64,000 bases of DNA. Source: Roridomyces roridus. Lineage: Eukaryota > Basidiomycota > Agaricomycetes > Agaricales > Mycenaceae. The stretch covers positions 1,302,001-1,366,000 of the forward strand of contig JARKIF010000014.1 of NCBI GenBank assembly GCA_029378245.1, given 5' to 3'. Below are positions 11,008 through 23,538 of the stretch, in pieces. The notes beneath the pieces are model-generated. The model was given only the letters and a program-made list of their open reading frames with translations, made no database searches and was not told where the DNA came from. Made by a program: the position numbers and the translations under genes. Within the stretch, counting starts at the first letter, position 1. Each line of letters opens with the position of its first letter.

Positions 11008-11918
11008 ATGTTCACGTCCACCCTTTTCACCGCCCTTGTCGCTTCGACTGCTGTCCTGCTATCGCGCGCAGACGTCGTTCCCAACGCCCCCGGCCCAGGC
11101 GACTCGTTCACCGTCGGTGGGCAATGCACTCTCGGTTGGGGCGCCGATCCGGAAGCCAACCCTGCTTGGAAGAATATGACCGTTGAGCTTATGACGGGAT
11201 CCAACGAAAACATGGTCCACCTCACAAGTACGTGTTGAGCATCTTGGACGGTTTGCGTGTCCCTGACCCTTAATCAATTAGCTGTTGCTACAAACCAAGA
11301 CGGCACTGCTGATGGCACATTCAGCTACACCTGCCCTGATGTCAGTCATTCATTCATTCATCGTCTAGGTGATCTCACCGACGCAATTTCCAGGTCTCTC
11401 CCAGTGCGGCCGTCTTCTTTTACCAATTCACCACCTGCGGGTTGCCCGGCACTGCTCAATGGACTGGTCGCTTCGTCATTGCTGGCGCCGATGGGTCGAC
11501 TGTCGCTCCAACGCTGAGCGAGTTCTTTGATCACACGACCGAGGTGTTCTTTGGAACCGCTACGATGGCCACACCTGCTGCTGCGACCGCTGCTCCCGTC
11601 TGCGGCAACGCTGCTGCCTCTGGTGGTGCAGCTGCTGGTGCTTCCAAGTCTGCCGTTGTCTCCGCCCCACCGGCAACCAACTCGGCCAGCTCCGCACCCG
11701 CCGCCGCCGCACCCCCCGCCTCCGGTCTTTCGACAAGCCGGACGGCTGGTTCGGCTGCCACCGGCCTCCCTTCTGCCCCATCAAGTGCCTCCAGCGCACC
11801 CTCGGCGACAGGAAGCAGCGCCGCACTTGCTGCTGGTCCGTTGGCTGTCGGCACCGGCCTGTGGCCCGTTGTTGCCGCCCTGTCTGCCTCTGCGATGGCG
11901 TTTACGATTCTGTTGTAA
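11008..11918 (+). CDS. GPI-anchored Kre9/Knh1-like N-domain cell-surface protein
   Basis: Three exons; introns lie at about 11227-11280 and 11342-11389. The signal peptide is at residues 1-21. The folded part (about residues 23-160) starts VVPNAPGPGDSFTVGGQC and contains LGWGADP, TVELMTG and a SYTCPDVS...YQFTTC segment, the pattern of the Ser/Thr-rich GPI membrane family with a Kre9/Knh1-type N-terminal domain. A Ser/Ala/Pro-rich stalk follows, then a hydrophobic C-terminus (LWPVVAALSASAMAFTILL) running to the stop, a typical GPI-attachment signal. Expected at the outer plasma membrane or wall, possibly linked to beta-glucan; no enzymatic residues are evident. Confidence 0.75.
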
Positions 11919-12319
11919 TGAGGGTGTTGCATTCATTTCACTGTGGTGATTTCAGCACAGCACGGACATTGGGGTATCTCGTAGCATTATCTCATTCGTA
12001 TTTTTCGAGCCGATACCCGGTTAATGGAATCCATAGCCTTGGAGAATGTTTGCATGAGAGTGAGAGAGTTAGGGCCGCGATACGGGCGCCAAAGCCATGT
12101 ATTGGATCCTACTACAGTGAAAGAGACTGCGTATGTAGAGACGATGAGCCATTGTGCTCGTGAGACGGCTTCCGACAGCGCTGGGACGCATTGTCGATGG
12201 ACTCTTGTACTGAGCTGTAAGATATCAGTTGGTCGGTCGATTGCTAGTAGAAACGCTCCATTACCCTTGAATAACGCGACGACGCGTGTGTGAGGTACGT
12301 AGAGACTCCACAAAAGCAC
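11919..12319. other. Convergent 3' region
   Basis: About 400 bp between the stop codons of two convergent genes (GPI protein and Med22). No gene, repeat or RNA element seen. Confidence 0.5.
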
Positions 12320-12836
12320 TCATTTCTTGGCGTCAATGGGTCGCCGAATGAGTTCATCGAGGAGAGCCGCGACCTCGGCGCGTGCTTCGTCCTTTTCGGA
12401 TTGCACGGTTTTGAGCTCTGCGTCTCGTCTGTGGGCGATTTGGGCCTCGTCGGAGAGGAGGAGGAGGAGTTTCATCGAGTGGGTGATTGAGAGCAGGGAG
12501 TTTGCTGCGCGGACCTTCCAGAGAGTTACAAAGGTCGTGCATTCGCATTAGTCTACACACCATAGATTCTGCACGCGACTGAGCCTGGAACGACTCTTGG
12601 GCGATGCGGAACTTGTCCTTGTCGCCTATCGACGCGAGCCCAACGAGGTCGACCATGCCATCGAGCAGTGTTTCAACCTCGAGATCCACCTTTTTGTTCC
12701 ATTCTTCTTCGATGGCGTCGAGGTAATCGGCAGAGTTTTGGTCAACTACGGATTGGGATGTGGTGGTGCCCCGTTGGAGGAGGTTTGCGGTGGGTAGGGC
12801 GGAGGGGCGGGACACGTCTGATTGGGGCTCGGCCAT
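12320..12836 (-). CDS. med22: Mediator complex subunit 22 (Surfeit 5 family)
   Basis: Two exons read from the ATG at 12836; a short intron at about 12519-12565 (GTGTGT...AAG) separates AESM from VRAANSLLSITHSMK. The central block YLDAIEEEWNKKVDLEVETL and the following GLASIGDKDKFRIAQESFQ match the Med22/Surf5 helical domain. The C-terminus is a charged helix ending RRPIDAKK before the TGA. Med22 pairs with Med11 in the Mediator head module, which relays activator signals to RNA polymerase II. At about 156 residues it is a normal fungal length. Confidence 0.85.
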
Positions 12837-13034
12837 GACGGGAGGTAAGGCGGGGTTTTGATTAGATCACGCGCCGTTTCAAGTTCTGTTCTCGAATTCT
12901 TACAACCATGAGAGCCTTCGTTTGGCCACACTGACGCTCTTAGCGCATCACACGACAACTGCGAACTTTTGGCAACTCCACTGACCACGCCTTGGTGCCT
13001 GACCACCCTTTTGGGTCTATGACATCCCTTTCCT

Positions 13035-13491
13035 CTACTCGAGGCCGGCAGATGTGGAAGCTGAGTTGATTATTTCGTACTGCTTTTCCCAGGTGCGCCC
13101 GTCTCGAGCTACTTTGCCAACTTCCGTACCGTGCTGGCTGCTGTCAACGCCGGCGTTTTCGTCATCCGCTTTTCGACTACTCGAGTCTAGCCCTTCCAAT
13201 ATTTTTCCCAGGTGGACCAAGAAGACTTGGGGGTCGTTGCAGACTCGGAAAACGCGTCGAAACGCGTCGCGTCGTGTACGCGAGCGTCACTTGTTGCGAC
13301 TGACACTGTCGACGCCACACAGTTTCTGAATAGAAAATATTTTATTTGACAAGGAAGTTTGCCGTTTTTCTCGCCTCGGGAGCAGCGCGGCTGAGTAAAG
13401 CATCAGGCGGCCCCACGTTGCCGTTTTACGTCTCTGCCGCCTTCCTACGCTCCAGCTTCTCCTTCCTTGTCGCCATGTTCGCTTGCGCCAT
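13035..13491 (-). CDS. Possible small three-exon gene, unknown
   Basis: Reading from the ATG at 13491, a 21-codon exon (MAQANMATRKEKLERRKAAE) can be joined over GTAAAA...TTCAG (about 13334-13427) and a second short intron (GTCTTC...GTAG) to a charged tail ending SASTSAGLE at 13035, about 100 residues in all. The frame stays open through both joins and the product is hydrophilic. No family was recognised, and the opposite strand also has an open frame here, so this is only a candidate. Confidence 0.25.
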
Positions 13492-13831
13492 TTTGTTTGC
13501 TCCGAGGGATTTGAAAGACGCAACGGAGCTTTACAGACGGAAATTTGTGGCTGAAAGTCTAGCTGATGCTCCTGGCCGCTCGTTTTCCTTTCTCCTTACC
13601 TCAGTGCCTATGTCAGAACTCGACGAGGAGCACGCGCTCGTTAGCCTCCGGTTCCGGTAGGCTATATAGCGGATCGCCTAGACCTTCTAACAAAGAATCC
13701 CAGAACCCGCACGCGACGTCCTTTTGAAAATTCCAGCGCTTCCTGCATCGATTCTGGGCTCCCTTTTATTCCTTGTCGTCTCCATCTAATTTCCCTCTAA
13801 CTTTCCTTCCTCCCTTCACTCGACGCACATC
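13492..13831. other. Promoter region of the DUF6534 gene
   Basis: No coding signal seen. A CTATATAG element at 13662-13669 followed by a long pyrimidine-rich tract (about 13755-13825) is a plausible core promoter for the gene starting at 13832. Confidence 0.4.
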
Positions 13832-15891
13832 ATGGCCCCCCTCGATAATACGTTCGTCCTTTCTGATGCGCCCCATCCTCTTGGACTTAGGCTTTTTTCG
13901 TGCAGGCTCGGCGTCGAGTTTATCGGCGTCATCGTTTCTGCTACGTAGGTCTCAGCCGCCTTCCCTGGACCACATTGCTGATCGCTGCTATCCAGACTTT
14001 ACGGAGGTTGGTCCACGCTTTGGCCTCAAAGAGAACTGCTACAATTCCGCCTTCAGTTTCAGTCGTGCAGACCTGGTGCGTCGACGCGTTCCATATTCTC
14101 GGCGAATATTGATAGATTCCAGGTGGTACGCTACGCACACAAACGATAACTGGCCCCTCAAGACCCTCGTACGCAAATTATTTCCGAGTTTGTGTCCCAA
14201 CAAATCTGTTTCTAGGTCGCCGCCGTTATGCTCTGCGATACTGCACACCAAGTATTGATCTCGCACACTGGTTGGGCTGCATCTTACCACGCCGCCATCG
14301 TCTGACTCGATCCAAGTCTACTACTACGCCATCACCCATTACAGTGATCCGACGCAACTCGTCAAGATTATCTGGAGTTTGCTGGTGCGCACCGTTTGTC
14401 GTCGACGACGACGCTCTCTCTAATTTTCCCCTCTACTAGGTCGAGGTTCTTTTCAACGTATGCCTGTCTTCGTCTTCGGAGTTTGCCAACGTAACGTCGA
14501 TCCCTACAGGGGCTCACTGCGCTCTTAGTCCAGAGGTTCGCGGTCGACCCTTCTCGACGATCTGCTTTAGGCTTATCGTTTTGCAGCTTCTTGACCGTCC
14601 GCGTCTGGAGATGTAAATTTTACCCATTATTCCGCCTAATTACGATATTAATGACTGTAGTGAGCAACGGCAACAAGTGGCTTACGGGCATTTCTGTGCG
14701 TTGTTCACCTTGTAGTGCTTGCATTGGTCCGACTGGCTCCCAGATCCTCCTCGTCATGGGTGAATTTGGTGAGCGATCATTTGTTGACAATCGCCTCTCG
14801 CTGATCATCTTCCAAGGTTGTGTGCTCGGTCAGTCGCGCCGCTCTCTGCCTTCGATGCTGTAACTTAATCGATGACCAGCCTACCTTGCTCTGTCGTAAG
14901 TTTCTACGTTTCTTTCTTCGTGCACTTCTGACTGGATCCGTCTCATTCAGGCTCCCCATGAAAACGTTCGCCGAACTGGAACGACTGCATGTGAGCTGCC
15001 TCTGTCTAGCCGTCTGCAACATATATTCAATCTCCTCGCAGTATTTATCTATGGCGGTAAACGCGCTGGCTGCAGCTGGAGACTTGTTCATTGCCGGTTC
15101 GCTTGTCATACTTCTGCGGAGGTCTCGTACCGGGTTCCAGCGGTATGAGTATTTCATCTGTGTTTACAAGTCTTCGCTCATGGCAATTTTCCAGCTCGGA
15201 CACAATGATTCGCAAATTGGTGAGTGTCGGAATTATCCCAAGCGTGGCTGGAGCATTCAACGAGTTACAGGTTATCTTCGCCGTCAACACGGGTGTCATC
15301 ACGACGTACGCAAAGCCTTGCTTTGTCGTTCTCTGTTCATTCGCTCTCTAGCTCGTTCGCCATCGCCTCCCTGATTTCCGTCGGTCGATTCTCTCTTTTT
15401 GGATGCCCGCTCTGAACCGAATTCAGATCGCGACCGCCAAGAACACGTTCATTTATATCCTATTTTACTTTTGCATGGGCCGTCGTCAGTATTCCGCATT
15501 CTCTCGCATCACTATTTTGCTGACCATGGCGCTAGTCTACGCCAACTCCCTTCTCGCGACCCTCAACGCGCGCAAGATGATTCGCGGAGCCGCCGACGGT
15601 GTTAACACCACCAGCGAAAATGGCTTGTCGTTGCGGGAAATTTCAAAGAGCAAGAGCGGTGCTTCCTTTTCCCTAGGTTCCAAGGTCTGCGTGTTCTCTT
15701 ATTCTCCCTATACGTTTCTGACTCGCAACCAGCGCCCCAACATCTCTATCAAGATTGACACGACGCAAGAGTTCAATCGGGACGTCGAGGAAGGAGACAA
15801 GGGCTCCCAATCAACCGCTGCCGTCCGTTTCGACCTTTCTTGCTCCCCGCCCCGCACGCACGCTCATTATGTCACTGCCCACAGTCCATAA
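13832..15891 (+). CDS. DUF6534-type seven-helix membrane protein
   Basis: A heavily split gene with more than ten small introns. The first exon MAPLDNT joins LGVEFIGVIVSAT, the usual opening of the family. Later exons read DNWPLKTL, VMLCDTAHQVLISHTG, QLVKIIWSLL|VEVLFN|GLTALLVQ, FLTVRVWR, a stretch around MGEFG, YLSMAVNALAAAGDLFIAG, VILLRRSRTGFQR, and then the DUF6534 signature near 15420-15590 (ATAKNTFIYILFYFCMGR, then YANSLLATLNARKMIRG). A polar cytoplasmic tail runs to the TAA at 15889. Several hydrophobic segments support a polytopic membrane protein. The family is expanded in Agaricomycetes and has no established function. Confidence 0.75.
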
Positions 15892-17607
15892 GATCCAAGG
15901 CTAGCTATATGCAGGCAAGCGCTGTTTAGAGGGGCGTCGCGTCGGAGAATCATCGTATGCGCCCAAGGTTGGTGGGCGCTCTAAAATGTATCTATCGGAG
16001 AAGGAGAAGGTTTTTTTGTGATGTAGTATTTAGTTCGTTGTAAGTACTTTGCTTAGATGGTACGGCTGTTGCATATGTGTAAAACTTTGAAGAACTTGAC
16101 CTGGATTGAGCGCAGGAGAGCCGGAATAGGAAAGTGAGCAAGGAGGCACGCATATCACTCCTTGTTCTACACCATTCAAACCGCGTTTTTCAACCTGCGA
16201 ACCTGCGACGCGTTCCAGCCCGGCCACTATACGGAGCCCGAGTTTCTCACCACTCGGCGGAGCCTTGAGGTATTGACCCAGTAAAGAAGTCTCGCGAGCC
16301 CAGCGTCGTCGTCCTGTAGTCGGTCCAGTCAATCCGGTGTCTGCAGGGTCTAGCTCGAAGCTCCAGTTGTTCATGGTCCTCTAGCATCTTGGGTCCTTGA
16401 GGAACAGGTTGGATTTCTTGGGTCTTAGTTTGCCTTGAAGCTATTACACCTTGAAGAGTCTTTGCGCGTTTCTTGACTTGCCGGGCAAGATAGCTCTTGA
16501 AGAGAGCTTTCGAGGAAGGGGGCGTCGACCAGGGGCTCGTGGATCATAAGCACCAGTGTTGGACAATCTTCAGGTTGAAGGGTCTTGTCGTCTCTGGAAA
16601 GAACTTGAAGGCCAACTACGCGTTCCCAGGTGCGTGCTCAGTCGGGTCGTGGCTTATATGGGCTTTAGGGACCTCGCCGTCACCGAAAAGCAGAGGGATG
16701 AGGGGTTGAGGCGTTAGATCGAAGGAATGGCTAGGTTTTCGAGTGGTTGAAGCTGGGAAGAACGCGTATCCGAGGAGAGCTTAGCTTCCACCCGGTCGAG
16801 ATGTTGAAAGGCGGTTGACATGTGTGAGTGGGGACATGGTAGTGGATCGCGCAGAGACAGTCGGCGGTTCATATGGAATTCCACAAAAAAAGTTCTCCCT
16901 ATCTCCTCTCTCTTCCCAGTTGTCCTTATCCTGCTCCGTGTCTCGGAGCTGGACCCTGTTAGATTTTTAATTGACGCGCTTGCCGGGCTGTTTAACTCTG
17001 TCATGACCGCTCTTCCCGTCTCCGTTGGCCACCGAACTCGTCTCGACGGCTGGAATGTTCACCCTGCCGTCCTCCGACACCCGGACTTCTTTTTCATTCG
17101 TAGCGTTCGTCCACGCCAGCTGTCTTCGTAAACGCCTCGTGTGCAAGAAATTCATCCTAGCGACACGTTCAACAGGTCAAGCAGTTGTCGAGCAGTGGCA
17201 GTAGGCAGGTAGCGTGCTGCTCGTGTCTTGCTCGTGTCACCAATATCTTGACGGTGGACGTAGTATCGACCACGCACTCGTTCTGCTCCCCCAATCGGCG
17301 CAGTTCTCCCTGCAAGGACTGGCATTTATACGTCGTCGTGTTTGCTGTCGGTGTCGAACAGATATAAGATGAAACTGACATCAAGTCGACCTCCGCCACT
17401 GTTGATTCGATTCGCGACGTCCACTGGCTGCAAAGGTGGGTCTCTGAATGAAAAATGCATTAATCCATCTGGGTCTGATGAGTTGGCGGAGATTTCTTCC
17501 GGGCCGTACACCCAGTATAGGCAAATTGGCTGCTGCTTGACAGCTGTCGACGAGCTCGAACCACTTATAATCAAACCCTCGATGGCCTGCTCCGCCCCGA
17601 CTTCGAC
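15892..17607. other. Long intergenic region without a supported gene
   Basis: 1.7 kb with only weak frames (the longest is 16030-16374 on the minus strand, 114 codons, no motif). Short CTTGAAG-type words recur between 16400 and 16610 but do not form a regular repeat. No RNA gene or mobile-element ends seen. Confidence 0.4.
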
Positions 17608-19139
17608 ATGTTTCCCCCCGAGATATGGCTTCAGATTGCATACCATATCCCTCCCCACCTCCTCGCCGATCTCTATGCGGTCAATCGCCAGTGGTACGAC
17701 ATGGCCATGAATGCGCGCTACCGACAGATCAGCTTTGCCTTCCTCAATCGGGGTATGCTCCACGATTTGACGCGTCTGAGGTGCGTCCTTTACTCTGCTC
17801 GCCTCGAATATTCACTTATCAGTCGTGCAGAGATCCCGCAGTCGCCAGACGTGTCCGTTCACTGCACATCCATCCTTACTTTGTCAAGGAGATATTGGAC
17901 AAGGCTGTACATGAACCCCAACCTCCGCTTTCCCCGCATTCGCTACGTGGCAAACTCTCGGGTCTGTTTCGCGACCACGGGCACAACAAGCGTTTGGCCA
18001 GGCGCTCCAGGACACCCGCGACACTCGATATGGACAACCCTGCAGAGCTCGTGAAATCAGTGGTCCAGGTCATTTCCGGCTTGACGAATCTCTCCCATGT
18101 CCACATTGCATGGAGTGGCCTGGATCATATTCACGACCTCCCCGTTCCTTTCCTCGCGGCCGCTTTCCGGCCGTCCGTCCTTCAGCTCAGCCTCGAGATA
18201 TCCCTCGAGAAGACTGTCGACCTGCTTTCCCACACGTCGGCCTTGACTGATCTCGAGGAACTTGATTTGTTCCTTCGTCTAGATCATCAACTGTCGGCCA
18301 TAGAATACGAGCGGATTCTGGTAGAGCATGTTGCTCCTGCCATCAACCGTCTCCACCGGTCCCTACAGAAACTCTCCCTCCGACTCTGCGAACCAGTCGA
18401 TTTAGCTCCGCTCTTTGACTCTCTTCGGCATATGTCCTGCCTGGACAATTTGTCCATTTCTATTCCTACATCTGCGCCACATCTTGGTGACCCTGCTGGT
18501 TTCGGCAAATTCCTTGATCGCCACCGATACACGCTATCTCATCTCACCCTCCGTGCGACGGAGCTTAGCGGTCCTGGGCTCACAGTCGCTGACGAAGAGC
18601 CCCTCTCCGCGTGGGTCAACGACGCCCTTTCCTTCCTCTCTGGCCCCGTTAAGCTGCGCAGCCTCGAAGCGAGCCTCGCCCTCTTCCCCGTCGAGGCCGC
18701 TGCTGTGTGTCTCGGGCACCTCGGCCGTACGTTAACGTCGCTGACGCTCACGGGTCGATACCTCACTTACGACCGTGTCGACGAGCTCTTAAGCGCCGTC
18801 CCCCGAGCACGATTACGTGATTTGCGCCTGGGTCCCGTCACGCTGAGCCCGCAGCTCGTCGACCTCCTCGCCGAGCGCCTACCTGCTCTGCGACAACTCG
18901 CACTGCTCGTCCGCGACGTTGTCGGTTGCGAGGGTGATTTACCTGTCTACTACGACAGGACGGAGCAGCATGATGGACAGATTGGGAGCTTCTTTATGGA
19001 GATGGAGGGGAGGAGGTATGGGCATTGGGGACTGCGCGCTATTGAGCTGGAGAGGAGCTCGTTTCCGTATCGTATGCAATATGCGGAGGACTATAAGGAG
19101 CTTTTCGAGGGGTGTGTTCCTTCGCTTTGCAGGGCGTAG
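17608..19139 (+). CDS. F-box-like protein with leucine-rich region
   Basis: Two exons; the intron at about 17780-17829 (GTGCGT...GCAG) joins DLTRLR to DPAVARRVRSLHIHP. The N-terminus MFPPEIWLQIAYHIPPHLLADLY... is a fungal F-box-like motif, expected to bind Skp1 of an SCF ubiquitin ligase. The remaining about 440 residues are Leu-rich with irregular LxxLxL spacing (for example LTDLEELDLFLRL, LHRSLQKLSLRL, RLRDLRLGPVTLSP), suggesting an LRR-like substrate-binding fold. The end is the TAG at 19137. The substrate is unknown; many such genes occur in mushroom genomes. Confidence 0.7.
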
Positions 19140-19683
19140 ACCTTTCTCTTATGTTGTCCGCCTGCGTTCTCTCGTTTGGGTTTTAACATGGCATTTGTAT
19201 TTTACACTCGCATGATGTTTTGGTGCAAGAGAATAAACAGATATTCGGGGAGCTTAGAGCGATTGTTGCGGATCATGAAGAGGACTGGACTAAGGTTGGG
19301 CTAAAGATGACTCTCGCAGTCAAAAAATTTGCTTCCGCGGATGTGAAAAATTGCGACTGGATGAGCATGAATTGCGAGTGTTTAGTTCTCTGCTCGATAC
19401 GAATCAATAATATACGGGCAATGTTTCTTCTCCGCTTTCCCTGTGGAAAGCAAGTGCAGAGTCATGTCTTTTCCAACGGAAAATCTCCAATGACCGGCTC
19501 CCGCGATGTAATAAGACGATTCATGTTCTCCTATATCCATATGAGAGCGCGCCACATTATCTTGCCGAATCTTGCCCTGAATTTGCAGGACTTTCCATTT
19601 TTGGCCGTTGGCGTTTCGGGATTTGCCCGTGTTTGGTCTGCCGCCCTTTCGATCGCCACCCTGCAAAATAGATCTTGGCTTGC
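19140..19683. other. Intergenic region
   Basis: About 540 bp between two plus-strand genes. A 193-codon frame (19220-19801) crosses into the next gene but begins at a non-ATG codon and has no motif. Nothing else seen. Confidence 0.4.
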
Positions 19684-20649
19684 ATGCCTACGAACGAGGA
19701 AGTCAAGGTGCCTGAAGGCGCCAATGCTGCCCAGCACCGCTTTCGTCTCTCTCTCAGCGGCAACCCTTCCGACTTGGCTCAGGAAACCAGCCCGAGTCTA
19801 AGCGCGACGAGCGCTTCCTATCCCGCCAGTCGCCCGCCTCAGGACAACGGGAATGGCCCGTTTCACGTACGTGTACTCGGTTACCACTAGCCTGGCTGAC
19901 CTGTGTAACTGCGTCCAGTTGCCGTATCGAAATTCGCGATACAAGGAGAAGTGAGTGTCTCAGAAGAAAGGGTACTTGGGGGCAGATTCAAGACAACAGA
20001 GATAGATTCCAAGCGCTGCGGGAAAAATACGATCGTGTTCTTGCGGTGCGTAGCTTTACATGTGCGCGTTCTTGACGCGTTCTGACCAACCCTGATCCAG
20101 AAACAAGCAGAGTACCTCAACGAGTACGACACGGCGACGGCCAAAATAAAGCAGCTGCAAGCCGAGAACGAGTGCGTCCGTCTTGTTACTCACAACGCGC
20201 CTTGAAGTTTACGGACAAATATAAGCCTCCTCCTCGACGCGATGTACCTTGCTGCACAGCAAAATCCCCAGTCGTTCGGTCTGAACGAACCCCCTACGGC
20301 GGATACTCCCCTGTCAATGCTCGGTGATATTGACGCGCTTCACAACGCGCCTACAGGCACTGGCGCCATTCCCTTGTCCGCAGGCCCGCACGTGCTCCAT
20401 GCAGCTCCCCCACCAGCGCCTATGCGTAATTCCAGCCTCAACGGCAACGGACACGTTCCTGTCCCGCACCACGTTACCAACGGTACACGCAGTGGAAACG
20501 GTGGCTTCATGCCTCTAACAAACGGGCATCCACCCCCACCGCTTCATATGGAGGTTCGTGCAATGTTGTTGACTCCAAATTACTGACTGAATTGCAATTA
20601 GCATACCCGCCCACCTTCGATGGAATTCATCCAGCACGAGGTTCGCTAA
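19684..20649 (+). CDS. Coiled-coil protein, possibly an INO80-complex-type subunit
   Basis: Six exons can be joined in frame from the ATG at 19684 (MPTNEEVKVPEG...) to the TAA at 20647. After a Ser/Pro-rich N-terminus, exons 2-4 encode one continuous helical block, RYKEKDRFQALREKYDRV, then AKQAEYLNEYDTATAKIKQL, then QAENDLLLDAMYLAAQQNP. The C-terminal third is Pro/Asn/Gly-rich with HPPPP-like stretches and probably disordered. The YxxKYxxV...EN-LLD pattern resembles the coiled-coil region of small INO80 chromatin-remodelling subunits, but that is a resemblance from memory and a profile search would be needed to decide. No DNA-binding basic region precedes the coil, which argues against bZIP. 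Confidence 0.55.
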
Positions 20650-21245
20650 CCAAATGCACTATACGCTACATTAATTCTACCCTTAATCGCATCTGTATTT
20701 CTGCGTCTTGTATTTCCTGCTCCTTCGTTCTGCAATGTGCACAATTTGTTTCTCTTTGGATGATTTCCAGGGTAGTAGTCAGTAGTAGTACAAAAATCGA
20801 TGTCTATGGCTATAATACTCATCGCCGTCCACCTCACCCAAAACAAGGAAAACCAAACGTGTGTGATCCATTCCAAGTGCCAAGGTTGACACTGGGAGAT
20901 GGATGGAGGGAGGGTATATGAGGTGAAAGATGATGCGGAGGATTGGATTGGATGAGTGGATGACCGGACGATGCAGTAAGATGGACAGTGGTATACAGGA
21001 GGATTGACAGCTTGTAAAGGAAGAATAAACAATAAACAGCGAAAACAAAGAGCAGCAGCAGCAGCGAGCCAAAGGAAGGGAAGAGTAGGGGAAGGAGCGA
21101 CAGTCGTTTTTTTGAGCACCATCTAAGGGATGAGGAAAGGAAGGGGAGGGAAGAAGGCAAGGCGCTTTGATGCTAGAGTCCAAGACGGATATGGTACAAC
21201 GGCAGGGCTTGACGCCCTTTTTTGGCAAGGGCGCATTTAATAGCC
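20650..21245. other. Convergent 3' region
   Basis: About 600 bp between the stop codons of the coiled-coil gene and the HSF-type gene. It contains a short AGC trinucleotide run near 21052-21066. Long minus-strand frames here (for example 20646-21122) are hydrophobic low-complexity readings without introns or motifs and are treated as chance. Confidence 0.45.
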
Positions 21246-23333
21246 TCAGCGGCTCGGCGCGTTACTGGGGACGGACCCTCCTAACGAAAGTAAGGGACCG
21301 CCGCCACCGCCACCTGGACCGCGGGACATGTTCCCAATGTTCGGCATGCCGCGCTGTCCTTGCCCAACATGCCCGAGACCACTCCCGCTCCGTGGCCGCC
21401 CGGCAGTGCCAGCGCCCCATGGGCCAAGGCCACTGCCACCCGCACCAGGCTGCATGGCATACCCAAGTGGCGCGCTGTCGCTCCTGGCACGACTCACACG
21501 CGGTTTGGGCGGCGAAAGGGAATCGACAGTCGCAGCATGATGTACCTGCGGGTGGTGTGGATGTGGACTGCCACCATTGGTGACAGGGCGGGCCTCGTCA
21601 GCAGACATCATGCGCTGCCGTTTCGAGCTCCCGCGCCCATTCTCCTGGTCGTCAAACATTTCCATCGTAATGGACCCGGGCGACGCAGGTAACGGTGACC
21701 CCGTCGTCTCGCCGCGTGTGTAGGAGATGTGCTGGAAGCTATGTTGTCGTGAGAGCGAATGCGAATGCGAATGAGCAGGATGGTGTTGTGACGGCGGTGG
21801 CTGGTGATGAGGAAAGTCAGCTGTCGTCGGACTGGGCTCATACCCACGCGGCGATGTCACAAAAATATTCGGTTCCAACAGGTCGATTGGAAAGGGAGGA
21901 ACTGTGTTTCTGTCAGATCGAGGCGACGGAGCACTAAAGTACCGACCGCTGCCCGGAAAACCCTTGCCGACAATGTCCCAAAGTCGACTTACGACAGAAA
22001 CCAGCTTCTCGGTACGGCGCCGCTCAGCGCTAAGCTGGTCCCACATGCGCTGATTTTCATCGCGCATGGCATTCAGCTGGGCCGCAACCTGATGGCGGTC
22101 AGCATGGATCAAATTATTGTGGGCGCTCGTGGGTCACTTACCTCACCCGGGAGCTCAACGCGGTGCTTGAGTGCAGGATCGGGTTCAAGCGCCTTGCGTT
22201 TAATCTCGTCTAGAAGGTCGGGTCGCCCACGCAGGAATTTATGATGAGAAAATTCCCAAGTCTGAGCGTCGGACGTTGTCCGTTGGGCGCGCGGGGTGCG
22301 GTTGATCTTGTGGAAGCCATACATGTTCAATTGCCGCACAAAGCTTGAGAACTGGGGACGGCGTGAGCAAAAATAATATTTCAGGCCCCAAAGTATAAAC
22401 CCGAGGACACACAGAAATGATAGGTCCGAGGTGGATCTAGAAGAGAAGAAGTAGACGTACATTGTTGTGCTTGAAATGGCTGCCTAGGATACTCCGACTG
22501 AATTCCCCGACATTGCTGACCACGAACGAGGTCCCCAGCTCGGTCCAGGAGATGAAATGTGATGATTTCGAGTCCGTGATCATTTGGTAGAGCTTGGTGA
22601 CAAAGTTGTTGGTCGCCATCGGTTTGCCAAGCACACCCATGTGGGCGGGGACGAGGGTCGGAATAGTAATTTTTGTGTCGTCGCCGCTGCTGCTGCCCTC
22701 GACGGGGGAGCTGCTGGCATCGTAGGAGACCATGCCGCCCATGTCCATGTCATCGTACCCCGCACTAGTGGGGTTAGCACTGACGGGAGAGGCGGCACGG
22801 TTCGGAGAAAGATTTCCGCTGTCGGTGGTAATGCGCAGCGCAGGGGCAGATATGCTCGGCGTGTGTGACCGTGAGCCTGACGCGTTTGGCGGCGGATCCG
22901 ACGAAAAACTGCGTTTTCGCGGCAGAGTGGACGTCGTTGACCTCGGTGAATGTGGGGGGACATTGACACTGACAGAATCGTAGGACGAGTCGTGGTCGTA
23001 CGAATCCTGTGAGTCGTTCCCTCCTCCGCCGGCCCCAAATTGGAAAGGGTGCAGGTGGTTTCCGTAAGTCGCGGGACTTATGGGTGTTACAGGGCTGAGA
23101 GCACCGGAGGGAGGACCGATAGGGGAGAGATTTGTGGGAGATGCCACGGAAAGAGTCGAGAGGTTGAGAGACAAGGAGGAGGATGTCCGATGAAGGGATG
23201 TGCCTTGCTGAAACCCAAACGGAGGGTAGTGCTGTTGCGGCTGCTGCTGCTGTTGCTGAGGGGGTTGCTGCTGCTGTTGCTGCTGGGGCCAGCGAGAGGC
23301 ATAATGTCCTTCGGGGGACATTGGGTAGTCCAT
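21246..23333 (-). CDS. Heat-shock-factor-type transcription factor
   Basis: Three exons read from the ATG at 23333 ([15 protein letters not shown]). The N-terminal about 230 residues are low complexity, with two Gln-rich runs near residues 17-35, then Ser/Pro-rich sequence. The HSF DNA-binding domain follows: [31 protein letters not shown], then across an intron (about 22360-22459) [18 protein letters not shown] and [17 protein letters not shown] second intron (about 22091-22140) precedes a leucine-heptad region ([18 protein letters not shown]) likely to trimerise. The C-terminus is His/Ser/Gly-rich and basic. It should bind nGAAn-type heat-shock elements in the nucleus. The DNA-binding domain sits mid-protein rather than near the N-terminus. 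Confidence 0.85.
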
Positions 23334-23538
23334 CCTTGCCACCTCACAGTGGCGGTTTTTACCTTCAAGGGAGGAGGAAGGATTTGATCTAGCCGTCTGA
23401 TGACACGGAAGTAAATCGTCTCCTCTTCTTTCTCTCTCTCACGCAACCTGGCTTCCGTCGATATAAATCTTGTCTGCGTTCTCCTCGGTCACAGTCAACC
23501 ATGACCACCGACATGGCAGTGTATTCACTCAGTCGACC

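Noticed and set aside
16030..16374. 114-codon minus-strand gene
   Set aside because: No motif, no composition signal and no neighbouring exon to extend it.
20646..21228. Hydrophobic minus-strand frames between convergent genes
   Set aside because: Repetitive Leu/Ser/Pro readings of A/G-rich 3' DNA in several overlapping frames at once, with no conserved motif.
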